From: Eubacterium sp.
GTDB lineage: Bacteria > Bacillota > Clostridia > Lachnospirales > Lachnospiraceae
Assembly: GCA_017965495.1 (NCBI GenBank)
Contig: JAGCPW010000025.1
Span: forward strand, 1-64,000
DNA length: 64,000 bases
Direction of reading: 5' to 3'
Under the pieces are notes generated by a model. That model did not search any database. It was given only the letters and a program-made list of their open reading frames with translations, and was not told where the DNA came from. This document shows, in pieces, positions 8,525 to 16,414 of this stretch. Position 1 is the first letter of the stretch, and each line of letters begins with the position of its first letter. The position numbers were made by a program, and so were the translations under genes.

Positions 8525-9322
8525 ATGAATTATAAAGAGTCAAAAGCATTAAGATTTTTATATCACACAGTACCTGGTAGGGTACTTCTAAAGGTTGTAA
8601 CAAGCCCCATCATTTCTAAAATTGGTGGGGCTTATATGAATTCTGCGTTCAGTGTTCGTCATATCAAGAAGTTTATCAAAAAGAACAATATTAATATGGA
8701 CGAATATCATACAAAGAAGTGGAAGAGTTTTGACGATTTCTTCACAAGAAAGATTCATTCTAAATATCGTCCTATAGATAAAGACCCAGACGCTTTCGTA
8801 TCGCCATGCGACGGCAGACTATCAGTCTACGACATAAAGGACGATACCACATTCGAAATAAAGGGTAGCCACTATACAGTGGAGAGTCTTTTGATGGATG
8901 CATCACACGCAAGCGAATTTGCCGGAGGCAAAGCCCTAGTATTTAGACTATGCGTGGACGATTATCACAGATACGGATACCCAGCAGATGGACACATCCT
9001 ATTTCTATTGAATGTAAAGGGCAAACTTCACACAGTTCGTCCTATTGCGCTAGAAAAATATCCAGTGTTTATACAAAATGCTAGATCTGTCACTTTAATC
9101 AAGACAAATAACTTTGATATTATCGCGCAAGTGGAAGTCGGAGCGTTGATGATTGGCAAAATCGAGAACCGCAAAGCTGGCGGCCCTGTAGAAAAGGGAG
9201 ACACAAAAGGAATGTTCCACTATGGCGGCTCCACAATCGTCATTTTGACAAAGAAAGGCGTCTTAAACATCCCAGAACACGACGAAGAAGTAAGAGTAAA
9301 ATACGGCCAAAGAATAAATTAA
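8525..9322 (+). CDS. psd: Phosphatidylserine decarboxylase proenzyme
   Basis: A 265-residue membrane-associated enzyme that decarboxylates phosphatidylserine to phosphatidylethanolamine. The autocleavage site that generates the pyruvoyl cofactor is present as GGST with Ser236, where most family members have LGST. Upstream conserved segments include SPCDGRLSVYD and the YHRYGYP region. It starts 5 bases after pssA with no clear Shine-Dalgarno, so it may depend on translation of pssA. It is the last gene of the lipid operon and is followed directly by a nested palindromic element. Confidence 0.93.
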   Translation: MNYKESKALRFLYHTVPGRVLLKVVTSPIISKIGGAYMNSAFSVRHIKKFIKKNNINMDEYHTKKWKSFDDFFTRKIHSKYRPIDKDPDAFVSPCDGRLSVYDIKDDTTFEIKGSHYTVESLLMDASHASEFAGGKALVFRLCVDDYHRYGYPADGHILFLLNVKGKLHTVRPIALEKYPVFIQNARSVTLIKTNNFDIIAQVEVGALMIGKIENRKAGGPVEKGDTKGMFHYGGSTIVILTKKGVLNIPEHDEEVRVKYGQRIN

Positions 9323-9447
9323 TGCTTTATCTCAATAAATTTATATGTTTTAAACAGAAAAATAACAGATGCAGGAACGACTTTTCTAGTGACTGCACTG
9401 TTATTTTTCTGTGTTGGAAGTATAGTGCTTTATTGAGATAAAGCATT
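9321..9447 (+). repeat. Nested palindrome with the conserved 18-nt hairpin core (copy A)
   Basis: The outer arms AATGCTTTATCTCAATAAA (9321-9339) and its exact complement (9429-9447) make a perfect 19-bp inverted repeat beginning inside the psd stop codon. Inside is a second stem of 14 bp, CAGAAAAATAACAG (9355-9368) with its complement at 9398-9411, then a 5-bp stem TGCAG/CTGCA. These close on the core GAACGACTTTTCTAGTGA at 9375-9392. Two other elements in the window share this core. It probably ends the lipid operon transcript. Confidence 0.8.
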
Positions 9448-9460
9448 GAATTATTATACA
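9433..9460 (+). promoter_or_regulatory. Putative promoter of the amino-acid ABC transporter operon
   Basis: TTGAGA (9433-9438) and TATACA (9455-9460) are 16 bases apart. The -35 box lies inside the 3' arm of the preceding palindrome. Transcription would start near 9467, giving a leader of about 80 nt that contains an attenuator-like hairpin. The -10 box matches only 4 of 6 positions. Confidence 0.4.
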
Positions 9461-9488
9461 TTTTGATGTATATTTATATTACTATGTG

Positions 9489-9526
9489 ATGAGCGGTGGG
9501 ACGTTTTATCCATGGCTCATTTTTTC
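9489..9526 (+). terminator. Attenuator-like terminator in the leader of the ABC transporter operon
   Basis: ATGAGCGGTGG (9489-9499) pairs with CCATGGCTCAT (9510-9520), 11 positions with one mismatch and one G-U, followed at once by TTTTTT. It stands 20 bases before the first gene, so part of the transcripts should stop here unless something prevents it. Confidence 0.6.
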
Positions 9527-9546
9527 GTTAGAGGAGGAATAATATA

Positions 9547-10386
9547 ATGAAAAAACTATTAGCATTAGCCCTAACATTAGTTATGGCAGTAACAGTTTTC
9601 ACAGCATGTGGTTCTTCTAAAAAGGAAGACGCTACTACAGCTAAGAAAGAAGAAGTAGCTACAGTTGACACAACAGGTGTTAAGACACTTGAAAAAGGAA
9701 AATTAAACATTGGTGTAGAAATCGGATATCCACCATTTGAGCAGTTTGCAGAAGATGGAAAGACAGAAGAAGGATACGATATTGATATTATCACTGGTGT
9801 TGCTAAGAGATTAGGTTTAGAAGCAAACTTCGTTAACACAGCTTTTGACGGAATCTTTAAAGGTATCGACAAAAACTATGACGTAGTATGTTCAGCTATC
9901 ACAATCACTAAGGAAAGAAAGAAAACTATGCTTTTCTCAGATCCTTACATTGACAACTTCCAGGCAGTAGTTGTTAACAAAGATAGCAAAGCTAAGATTG
10001 GCGCATTTACTGATCTAGAAGGTCTTACAATCGCACTTCAGGAAGGTACAACTTCTATGGAAATGATGGATGACCTTATTGGAACTAAGACACTAAAGAA
10101 AACTAAGTATATCAAGAGTGAAAAAGTTACTAACTGCTTCGAGCAGTTGAAGAACGGCGAAGTGGACGCAGTACTTGTAGATAGTACAGTTGCTGACGGA
10201 CAGGTTGCTAAGAACAAGAACTTCAAGATTGCTTGGAAAGATGATTCAGAACCAGAGCAGTTCGGTATTGCAATGGGCAAAAAGAACACAGCTCTTCAGA
10301 AGGCTATCAACCTTGCACTTAAGGATATGAAAGCTTCAGGAGAACTTGATGATTCTTATGACTTCTGGTTTAAACAGGCTAAATAA
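9547..10386 (+). CDS. Polar amino-acid ABC transporter substrate-binding lipoprotein
   Basis: A 279-residue extracytoplasmic solute-binding protein of family 3. The signal peptide ends in a lipobox (VFTAC, Cys21), so it is predicted to be lipid-anchored outside the membrane. The mature protein starts with a short charged linker and then the two-lobe binding fold, with NIGVEIGYPPFE and GYDIDI typical of amino-acid binding. A strong GAGGAGGA ribosome-binding site at 9531-9538 precedes the ATG. A hairpin separates it from the permease gene, an arrangement that usually gives the binding protein more message than the membrane parts. The exact amino acid cannot be read from the sequence. Confidence 0.9.
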   Translation: MKKLLALALTLVMAVTVFTACGSSKKEDATTAKKEEVATVDTTGVKTLEKGKLNIGVEIGYPPFEQFAEDGKTEEGYDIDIITGVAKRLGLEANFVNTAFDGIFKGIDKNYDVVCSAITITKERKKTMLFSDPYIDNFQAVVVNKDSKAKIGAFTDLEGLTIALQEGTTSMEMMDDLIGTKTLKKTKYIKSEKVTNCFEQLKNGEVDAVLVDSTVADGQVAKNKNFKIAWKDDSEPEQFGIAMGKKNTALQKAINLALKDMKASGELDDSYDFWFKQAK

Positions 10387-10419
10387 TTATTTTTAAATAA
10401 AGACTTAAGAATTAATTAA

Positions 10420-10455
10420 CTGCTGACAGATCAGGAACTCTTGGTTTGTCAGCAG
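10420..10455 (+). promoter_or_regulatory. Intercistronic hairpin between binding protein and permease
   Basis: CTGCTGACA (10420-10428) and TGTCAGCAG (10447-10455) form a perfect 9-bp stem with an 18-base loop. There is no U-tract, so it is more likely an mRNA stability or processing hairpin than a full terminator. Confidence 0.65.
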
Positions 10456-10474
10456 TAATAGAATAGAGAGAATT

Positions 10475-11515
10475 ATGAAGAATTGGTTAAAGAGTGTAAA
10501 AGACATTAAAAATTGGAAGAAAAAGACTAAAATTACAACAATCATTGTGATAATCGCATTGATTGCTTGTACTATTTTAGCTTTTATGAAACCATCAGAA
10601 GAGGAGATGTATAAGCAGGCTTCTCCACAGATGCAAAGATGGATTGAAAAAGACCAAAGCCTAGAGAGAAAGAGAGTAACTACTACATACAACAATATGA
10701 TAGTTATCAACTACATTTCTTTCTCCACATCTGGAGCAAATGGTGTGACAGAAAAGTATGTAGGCTTTGCCGGAGAAATCCATAAGGCCAACTCTGGTGC
10801 GTGGGAAACTACTGGTCAGATGGTGAACTATACATACAGAATGCTAGGTGTGGGCGAGAACCTAATGCATGGTGCTAAGCTTACTATCTTGCTTACTGTA
10901 TTATCAATCGTACTCGGTGTAATTTTGGGTATCATTTTGGCGCTTGGAAAGATTGCCAAGAATCCAATCCTAAGGAATATATCAAGTGCGTACATTTTCT
11001 TCTTTAGAGGAACGCCACTTTTGATTCAGTTGTTTGTTGTGTACTTTACAGTTCCTGGTGTTTGTGGATTTGCTTGGAAGAGTTTATTCCCGGGAGATCC
11101 AGAAGCCGTATACAAAGGAGCTTTTGTGGCAGCCTTAATTGCCTTTGCCCTAAACTCTGGTGCATACTGTGCTGAGATTGTTCGTGCGGCTATTCAGTCC
11201 ATCGACAAAGGACAATCAGAAGCAGCCAAGGCACTTGGAATGAGTTATGGACAGACAATGAGAAAGATTATCATTCCTCAGTCTATTAGAAGAATGGTTC
11301 CACCAATTTGTAACGAGTTTATTATGATTTTGAAGGACGTATCATTGATATTCGCTATTTCTTTGATGGATATCACTACTATTTCCAAGACAATCATGAC
11401 AGCTGAAGGATCATATTTGGTATTTATACCAGCGTTGGTTATTTATCTAATAATCACTGCATTCTTCACATACATATTTAATAAGGTCGAGAAGAAATTC
11501 TCGGTATATGAATAG
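10475..11515 (+). CDS. Polar amino-acid ABC transporter permease with an extra N-terminal domain
   Basis: A 346-residue membrane permease of the His/Glu/Gln/Arg family. The standard permease core of about 215 residues occupies the C-terminal part and contains the EAA loop that docks the ATPase ([21 protein letters not shown]). The protein is about 120 residues longer than the usual length. A transmembrane helix at about 23-43 is followed by roughly 90 mostly polar residues, predicted to lie outside the membrane, before the core begins. The extra domain has no family I recognise. The ATPase gene follows 8 bases later. Confidence 0.88.
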   Translation: MKNWLKSVKDIKNWKKKTKITTIIVIIALIACTILAFMKPSEEEMYKQASPQMQRWIEKDQSLERKRVTTTYNNMIVINYISFSTSGANGVTEKYVGFAGEIHKANSGAWETTGQMVNYTYRMLGVGENLMHGAKLTILLTVLSIVLGVILGIILALGKIAKNPILRNISSAYIFFFRGTPLLIQLFVVYFTVPGVCGFAWKSLFPGDPEAVYKGAFVAALIAFALNSGAYCAEIVRAAIQSIDKGQSEAAKALGMSYGQTMRKIIIPQSIRRMVPPICNEFIMILKDVSLIFAISLMDITTISKTIMTAEGSYLVFIPALVIYLIITAFFTYIFNKVEKKFSVYE

Positions 11516-11523
11516 GGGGTGCG

Positions 11524-12318
11524 ATGATGGATAATGTAAATAACACAAACGAAGCAAAATATATTCTTGAGACAGAACACGTTAGAAAGAAATTTGGAAG
11601 TAATGAGGTTCTAAAGGACATCAACCTCCAAGTCAAAAAGGGAGAAGTGATTTGTATTATCGGACCATCAGGTGCCGGCAAATCTACATATCTTCGTTCA
11701 CTAAACCAATTAGAAAAGATTACAAGCGGAAAGATTTTCATCAATGGAGATCTATTCTTACATAGAGAGCACAATAAAACAGTGGAGCGCATCAGTAAAG
11801 AAAAGTATAAAAAACTTTTACTCGAGATGGGCATGTGCTTCCAGAGTTTCAACCTCTTCCCACACAAAACTGTTTTAGAAAATCTTATGATTTCACCTAT
11901 CACAGTTAAGAAAGAGAAGAAGGAAGATGCTAAGAAGAAAGCTCTAGAGCTACTAGAGAGAGTTGGACTTTCTGAAAAAGCCAATGAATATCCTAGCAGA
12001 CTTTCTGGTGGACAGCAGCAACGTGTGGCTATCGCTAGAGCGCTTGCTATGGAACCAGAGATTATGCTATTTGATGAGCCTACATCAGCACTTGATCCTG
12101 AACTAGTAGGAGACGTATTAGAAGTTATGAAGTCTCTTGCTAAGGAAGGAATGACAATGCTTTGTGTAACTCATGAGATGGGATTTGCTAGAGAAGTGGC
12201 AGATAGAGTATTGTTTATGGCTGATGGAATTATTGCCGAAGAGGGAACACCAGATGAGATTTTCAATCATCCAAAGAACCCTCGTACACAGAACTTCTTG
12301 AAGTCTGTAAACAACTAA
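11524..12318 (+). CDS. Polar amino-acid ABC transporter ATPase (GlnQ-type)
   Basis: A 264-residue cytoplasmic ATPase that drives the transporter. Walker A is GPSGAGKST near residue 47, the signature is LSGGQQQR, and Walker B is [12 protein letters not shown], followed by the switch His in CVTHEM. Length and motifs are standard for GlnQ/HisP proteins. The start could be the ATG at 11524 or the one directly after it at 11527; GGGGGT at 11515-11520 serves either. It ends the transporter operon; the stop is immediately followed by a very large palindromic element. Confidence 0.93.
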   Translation: MMDNVNNTNEAKYILETEHVRKKFGSNEVLKDINLQVKKGEVICIIGPSGAGKSTYLRSLNQLEKITSGKIFINGDLFLHREHNKTVERISKEKYKKLLLEMGMCFQSFNLFPHKTVLENLMISPITVKKEKKEDAKKKALELLERVGLSEKANEYPSRLSGGQQQRVAIARALAMEPEIMLFDEPTSALDPELVGDVLEVMKSLAKEGMTMLCVTHEMGFAREVADRVLFMADGIIAEEGTPDEIFNHPKNPRTQNFLKSVNN

Positions 12319-12564
12319 ACAAAATATACAATGACAGGTATCTTGAAACGGCTTCGAGATGATATTAAATAATAATCACTACTCGAAAAGCCATTACGGG
12401 TACAGAACTCAAAAGAACGAGTATTCTTTATGAATACTCGTTCTTGTTCGCTCCGAAAAGTTTTTTGGTGAAAACTTTTCGCCCCTATGACTTTTCTCGT
12501 ATTGATTAATTTAATATATCATCTCTGCAGAGTGTTTCAAGATACCTGCCATTGCCTATTTTGT
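12319..12564 (+). repeat. Large nested palindromic element, possible structured RNA or bidirectional terminator
   Basis: The 246-base gap between two convergent genes is almost one giant hairpin. The outer arms 12319-12349 and 12534-12564 pair over 31 positions with three mismatches, including a perfect 15-bp block, CAGGTATCTTGAAAC at 12335-12349. A second stem pairs 12356-12370 with 12509-12525 (GAGATGATA plus TTAAAT, one 2-base bulge). A third, imperfect stem pairs 12374-12392 with 12489-12507 (15 of 19 positions). Two perfect hairpins sit at the tip: 12413-12445 (14 bp) and 12454-12481 (11 bp). No reading frame explains it. Confidence 0.8.
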
Positions 12565-12581
12565 GTTGTTTTCAGACTTCA

Positions 12582-13538
12582 CTAGTTCTGCGCACTAGGT
12601 TTCTTTACAATTGAAAATCTCAACTGTGCGATGCACACGGCGGTGAATATTAACCCACAGCCAAGTAACTCTCGTGGTGTTAGTTTGTCGCCCAAGATTA
12701 TCCAGCCGGCTATTACACTAAACACTGACTCTAGACTCATGATTAGTGAGGCTACAGTTGGGTTTAGTTTGTTCTGGCCAATTATCTGCAATGTATAAGC
12801 TACGCCAGACGATAGGATTCCAGCATATAAAATTGGAATCCAAGATTCAAACTGTGTTAGCGGCTCAAACCATTTGGCGAAGCTTCCTGCTTGCACTTGG
12901 ATATCATAGAAGTATGTTGGAATTAAAGTAACTACTCCGCATACCGCTAACTGTATGATGGACATCCTAACTCCGTCTACCTTTGGAGTGTAGTAATCGA
13001 TTATCAAAATGTGGAATGAGAATAGTAGTGAAGTAAGTAGTAGTAAACCGTCTCCCAGTTTAAATGATGAGAGTGATCCTTTGAAGCAAAGTAAGTACAT
13101 TCCTACCAAGGCTATTACAACACCTAGCCAAACATTCCATCTACATTTTCTTTTGAAGAAGATTCCGAGTATTGGAACTATCAAAATATAAAGTGTGGTT
13201 AGAAATCCTGCTTTGCCGGCTGACTGTCCAAGTAATAATCCAACCTGTTGAACATTACTAGCGAGGCAAAGTGCGAGACCGCAAAGTATTCCACCCACAA
13301 TCAAATTCTTTTTCTCTTTTTTATTTTTTGGCGCACCGCGTGTGACACCCATCTTATCTAAAACTAAAAGAACAGGAACTAGCGCAAGACATCCAAGCAA
13401 AGATCTAATCGAGTTGAATGTAAAAGGACCTACAGCATTTCCGCCAGATAGTTGCGCAACAAAAGCAATACCCCAAATAAATGCGGTGATAAATAGTAGT
13501 CCTGAATTTCTAATTTTAGTTTTCTTCAATTTTTCCAT
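12582..13538 (-). CDS. EamA/DMT-family transporter
   Basis: A 318-residue inner-membrane protein with about ten transmembrane helices arranged as two EamA repeats (about 13-155 and 165-305), the standard size for drug/metabolite transporters. Members export amino acids, nucleosides or other metabolites; no residue here fixes the substrate. It converges on the ABC transporter operon and is divergent from pncC, 53 bases away. A TATAAT at 13548-13553 in that gap reads on the + strand and so belongs to pncC. Confidence 0.85.
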   Translation of the reverse strand: MEKLKKTKIRNSGLLFITAFIWGIAFVAQLSGGNAVGPFTFNSIRSLLGCLALVPVLLVLDKMGVTRGAPKNKKEKKNLIVGGILCGLALCLASNVQQVGLLLGQSAGKAGFLTTLYILIVPILGIFFKRKCRWNVWLGVVIALVGMYLLCFKGSLSSFKLGDGLLLLTSLLFSFHILIIDYYTPKVDGVRMSIIQLAVCGVVTLIPTYFYDIQVQAGSFAKWFEPLTQFESWIPILYAGILSSGVAYTLQIIGQNKLNPTVASLIMSLESVFSVIAGWIILGDKLTPRELLGCGLIFTAVCIAQLRFSIVKKPSAQN

Positions 13539-13591
13539 TGAATAAAGTATAATATATTTAAGATTTTTTTGGAAGAAAAGGTTATTAAAAC

Positions 13592-14110
13592 ATGAATACT
13601 TTTGAAGAATTAGTTAGTTTATTAATTGAAAAGCAAATGACAATCGCTAGTGCGGAGAGTTGCACGGGTGGTTTGTTTGCATCGCACATAGTGGATGTGC
13701 CAGATGCATCGAGAGTGCTTAATGCATCGGTTGTCACATACTCCAATGCTGCCAAAGTAAGATATGCCAGAGTTTCATATGATACGATAGAAAAGTTTGG
13801 CGCAGTGAGTGAGCAAGTGGCAGGAGAAATGGCAGAAGGAATAGCCCTAGAGACTAGCGCCAATGTGGGTGTTAGCTTCTCAGGAGTGGCAGGCCCTACA
13901 GGTGGCTCCAAACAAAAACCAGTAGGCACAGTGTGCGTAGGCTGTTATATAGAAGGAAAATTATGGACCCACACCTTCCACCTAGATCCAACCCTAAGCC
14001 GAGCCGAGATCCGCGAGCAAAGCACTATACTTTTAGCAGAAAAATTACTGGATTTTCTAAATAACCTGGGATGGTTTGAAACACTCTGCAGAGATGAACT
14101 CTCAAAGTAA
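13592..14110 (+). CDS. pncC: Nicotinamide-nucleotide amidohydrolase (CinA C-terminal domain protein)
   Basis: A 172-residue stand-alone CinA C-terminal domain. The family signature is present as ASAESCTGG near residue 20, with VTYSNAAK and SGVAGPTGG further on. PncC deamidates nicotinamide mononucleotide to nicotinic acid mononucleotide, recycling pyridine nucleotide. The usual N-terminal CinA (COG1058) domain is absent, as in E. coli YgaD-type proteins. The stop is followed by copy B of the conserved-core hairpin. The NAD biosynthesis genes at 20-23 kb are not in the same operon. Confidence 0.88.
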   Translation: MNTFEELVSLLIEKQMTIASAESCTGGLFASHIVDVPDASRVLNASVVTYSNAAKVRYARVSYDTIEKFGAVSEQVAGEMAEGIALETSANVGVSFSGVAGPTGGSKQKPVGTVCVGCYIEGKLWTHTFHLDPTLSRAEIREQSTILLAEKLLDFLNNLGWFETLCRDELSK

Positions 14111-14130
14111 AAAGGGTTTTTATATATTTA

Positions 14131-14196
14131 GAGGAAAGAAAAAACAATAGGTGCGAGCGACTTTTCTAGCGAGTCCCTATTGTTTTTTCGTTCCTC
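14131..14196 (+). terminator. Conserved-core hairpin (copy B), terminator of pncC
   Basis: The arms 14131-14151 and 14176-14196 pair over 21 positions with one mismatch. The A-rich 5' arm and T-run in the 3' arm make it a likely bidirectional terminator. The apex holds the core GAGCGACTTTTCTAGCGA at 14155-14172. This differs from copies A and C only at core positions 3 and 16, where A/T becomes G/C. Confidence 0.82.
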
Positions 14197-14224
14197 CAAA
14201 ATAATAGAAAAAACAGCCTTTTTA

Positions 14225-14233
14225 TGTTAGAAT
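14225..14233 (+). promoter_or_regulatory. Probable extended -10 promoter of metA
   Basis: TGTTAGAAT is an extended -10 box with one mismatch, about 47 bases before the metA start. No clear -35 is visible. The short leader shows no SAM riboswitch or T-box features. Confidence 0.5.
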
Positions 14234-14280
14234 TTATAGTAGATGTGCGCTATTTTTGAGCGTTTTGACGAGGAGAAGTT

Positions 14281-15207
14281 ATGCCGATTAAAGTAAAGCA
14301 GGATTTGGCTGCTACACAAGTACTAGAAAACGAAAATATATTCGTTATGACAGAAAAAAGAGCCATAACTCAGGATATCAGACCTTTGAAGGTGCTGGTT
14401 CTTAATTTGATGCCTGATAAACAGACCACAGAGACACAAATCCTCAGAAAACTATCAAACACTCCACTTCAGATAGAAGTAGAGTTTTTGCAGACAGCTA
14501 CATACCAGGCTACTCATACAGATTCTAGTTATCTAGATGAGATGTATACCACATACGATAATATTAAGGACGATTACTTTGACGGCCTTATTATTACTGG
14601 TGCGCCACTTGCATTTGTGGACTACGAGGAAGTGGAATACTGGGATGAGTTGGCTGAGATTATGGAATGGTCTAAAAAGCACGTGCACTCTACACTATAT
14701 TTGTGCTGGGCGGCATTTGCTGGACTATATTATCATTACGGAATTAAAAAAGAGTTTTACGATAAAAAGATTTCTGGAGTATATGAGCACAAACTTCTTA
14801 ATAAGAAGTCTCCTTTGTTTAGGGGATTTGACGATGTGTTCTTAGCTCCTCAGTCTAGAGAAATCGGAATCAAAAGGGAAGATGTTTTGGCGCAGCCTAA
14901 GTTAGAACTAATGGCTGAGGGCGATGTGCCGGGCGTTACTATTGTTAAGACAGTGGACAGCAGACAGTTCTATGTGTTCTGCCATCTAGAGTATGATAGT
15001 GATACTTTGAAGAGGGAGTATTTCAGAGATTTGGACAAGGGACTTAATCCTGAAATTCCAGAGAACTACTTCCCAGATGACGATCCTTCAAAGGACCCAG
15101 TAGTAACTTGGAGAGCGGCTGGTCAGTTGTTCTACACAAACTGGATTAACTATTACGTATATCAGACCACACCATATGATGTGACAGAAGTTCAGGATGA
15201 AAATTAG
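14281..15207 (+). CDS. metA: Homoserine O-acyltransferase
   Basis: A 308-residue cytoplasmic enzyme that acylates homoserine at the entry to methionine synthesis. The catalytic Cys142 is in LCWAA, and the NLMPDK and ITGAP motifs are typical. In this family, residue 111 sets the acyl donor: Gly in the E. coli succinyl-CoA enzyme, Glu in the Bacillus acetyl-CoA enzymes. Here residue 111 is Ala (ITGAPLA), so I cannot assign acetyl or succinyl with confidence. GAGGAGAAG before the ATG is a good ribosome-binding site. metK lies far away at 53.6 kb. Confidence 0.92.
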   Translation: MPIKVKQDLAATQVLENENIFVMTEKRAITQDIRPLKVLVLNLMPDKQTTETQILRKLSNTPLQIEVEFLQTATYQATHTDSSYLDEMYTTYDNIKDDYFDGLIITGAPLAFVDYEEVEYWDELAEIMEWSKKHVHSTLYLCWAAFAGLYYHYGIKKEFYDKKISGVYEHKLLNKKSPLFRGFDDVFLAPQSREIGIKREDVLAQPKLELMAEGDVPGVTIVKTVDSRQFYVFCHLEYDSDTLKREYFRDLDKGLNPEIPENYFPDDDPSKDPVVTWRAAGQLFYTNWINYYVYQTTPYDVTEVQDEN

Positions 15208-15244
15208 TATTCTAATAATACTTTAATATTATAGGGAGATAATC

Positions 15245-16093
15245 GTGGTAAAGATAATAACAGATAGCACAAGCGACCTTTCGAAAGAGTTGCTAGAAAA
15301 ATATAATATTGATGTAATTCCTCTTTATATTCATCTTGGTGAAGAAGAATATAAAGACGGAGAGGGCATTGGAATTAGAGAAGCTTTCAAGTGGTCTGAT
15401 GAGAATAAGGCTACGCCCAAGACAGCAGCTTGTTCTATAGATGATGCAGTAAAAGCAATTGAGCCATACAAGGAAGCTGGTGACGATGTTATTATTTTTA
15501 CAATTTCTGGTGAAATGTCATCTACTTTGCAGGTTATGAAAATGGCTGCAGAGGAACTTGAATACGAAGATCATGTTTTTGTAATTGATTCAAGAAACCT
15601 CTCAACAGGAATTGGACTTTTGATTATAGAAGCAGCAGTGATGGCACAGGAAGGCAAAAGTGCACAGGAGATAGTTGATCAGATTAATGAGTATATTCCT
15701 AAGTCACGAGCTAGCTTTGTGATTGATACGTTAGTTTATCTTGCAAGGGGTGGAAGATGTTCAGCAGTAGCTGCCTTGGTGGGTGGAATGCTTAATCTTA
15801 AACCTAAGATTGTGGTTAACAATGGAACGATGGGTGTTGATAAGAAATACCGCGGTCCATACAAGAAAGTGATTTTGCAGTATGCAAAAGATCTAGAGCC
15901 ACAAATGTTAAATGCTAAGAAGGACAGAGTGTTTGTTACACATACACCTTGCGATGACGGAATAGTGGAATCAGTTGTGGATTATGTTAAAAGTCTAAAT
16001 TACTTTGACGAAGTCTTGATAACTGAAGCTGGAACTACTATAGGAAGTCATTGTGGACCAAATACTTTGGGAGTATTGTTCATCGAGAAATAA
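15245..16093 (+). CDS. DegV family fatty-acid-binding protein
   Basis: A 282-residue protein of the DegV family, which binds fatty acids; some members act as FakB and present exogenous fatty acids to the kinase FakA. It has the N-terminal ITDSTSDLS motif, a central ISGEMSST loop and the RGGRCS segment. The gene starts with GTG at 15245, preceded by GGGAGA at 15234-15239. No fakA is in the window, so a role in fatty-acid uptake is inferred from family alone. Confidence 0.88.
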   Translation: MVKIITDSTSDLSKELLEKYNIDVIPLYIHLGEEEYKDGEGIGIREAFKWSDENKATPKTAACSIDDAVKAIEPYKEAGDDVIIFTISGEMSSTLQVMKMAAEELEYEDHVFVIDSRNLSTGIGLLIIEAAVMAQEGKSAQEIVDQINEYIPKSRASFVIDTLVYLARGGRCSAVAALVGGMLNLKPKIVVNNGTMGVDKKYRGPYKKVILQYAKDLEPQMLNAKKDRVFVTHTPCDDGIVESVVDYVKSLNYFDEVLITEAGTTIGSHCGPNTLGVLFIEK

Positions 16094-16116
16094 TTGCTCG
16101 ATTTTGTGTGAAGGAA

Positions 16117-16332
16117 ATGGGTAGAAGAGGAAAGAAAAGAAAAAGAAGAAATAGATTAATAATAGCAGTGGCATCAATAGTTATCGCATTTTTGATTGCT
16201 GTTATGATTCTTGTGACGATTTTTTCGCTAGATACGGACTCTAGCGAGGGAACCAAGTTTTTGCTAATGGATATTCCTTTGGCGTTTGCGATTGTGATGG
16301 TTTTCTTTTTCGCAAAGGATCGTCTCAAGTAA
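16117..16332 (+). CDS. Small basic membrane protein of unknown function
   Basis: A protein of about 71 residues with a very basic N-terminus (GRRGKKRKRRNR) followed by two hydrophobic segments (about 16-38 and 48-66). The positive-inside rule puts both ends in the cytoplasm. An open frame continues upstream to 16051, but that part overlaps degV. The ATG at 16117 or a GTG at 16108 is more likely; AAGGA sits too close to the ATG to decide. I do not recognise a family. Confidence 0.55.
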   Translation: MGRRGKKRKRRNRLIIAVASIVIAFLIAVMILVTIFSLDTDSSEGTKFLLMDIPLAFAIVMVFFFAKDRLK

Positions 16333-16337
16333 TTGAA

Positions 16338-16367
16338 CTGACAATTTTAACTGAAAAGTTATATAAT
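16338..16367 (+). promoter_or_regulatory. Promoter of the carD operon
   Basis: CTGACA (16338-16343) and TATAAT (16362-16367) are separated by 18 bases. Transcription would start near 16374, about 40 bases before the carD start codon. Confidence 0.7.
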
Positions 16368-16414
16368 AAAAATGGTGGTTATAAGGAGCAATTTATACGA
16401 AGAAGGTGTTTTAA

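Noticed and set aside
11478..11984. Minus-strand frame across the permease-ATPase junction
   Set aside because: It overlaps two well-supported genes and has a low-complexity Ser/Phe-rich translation.
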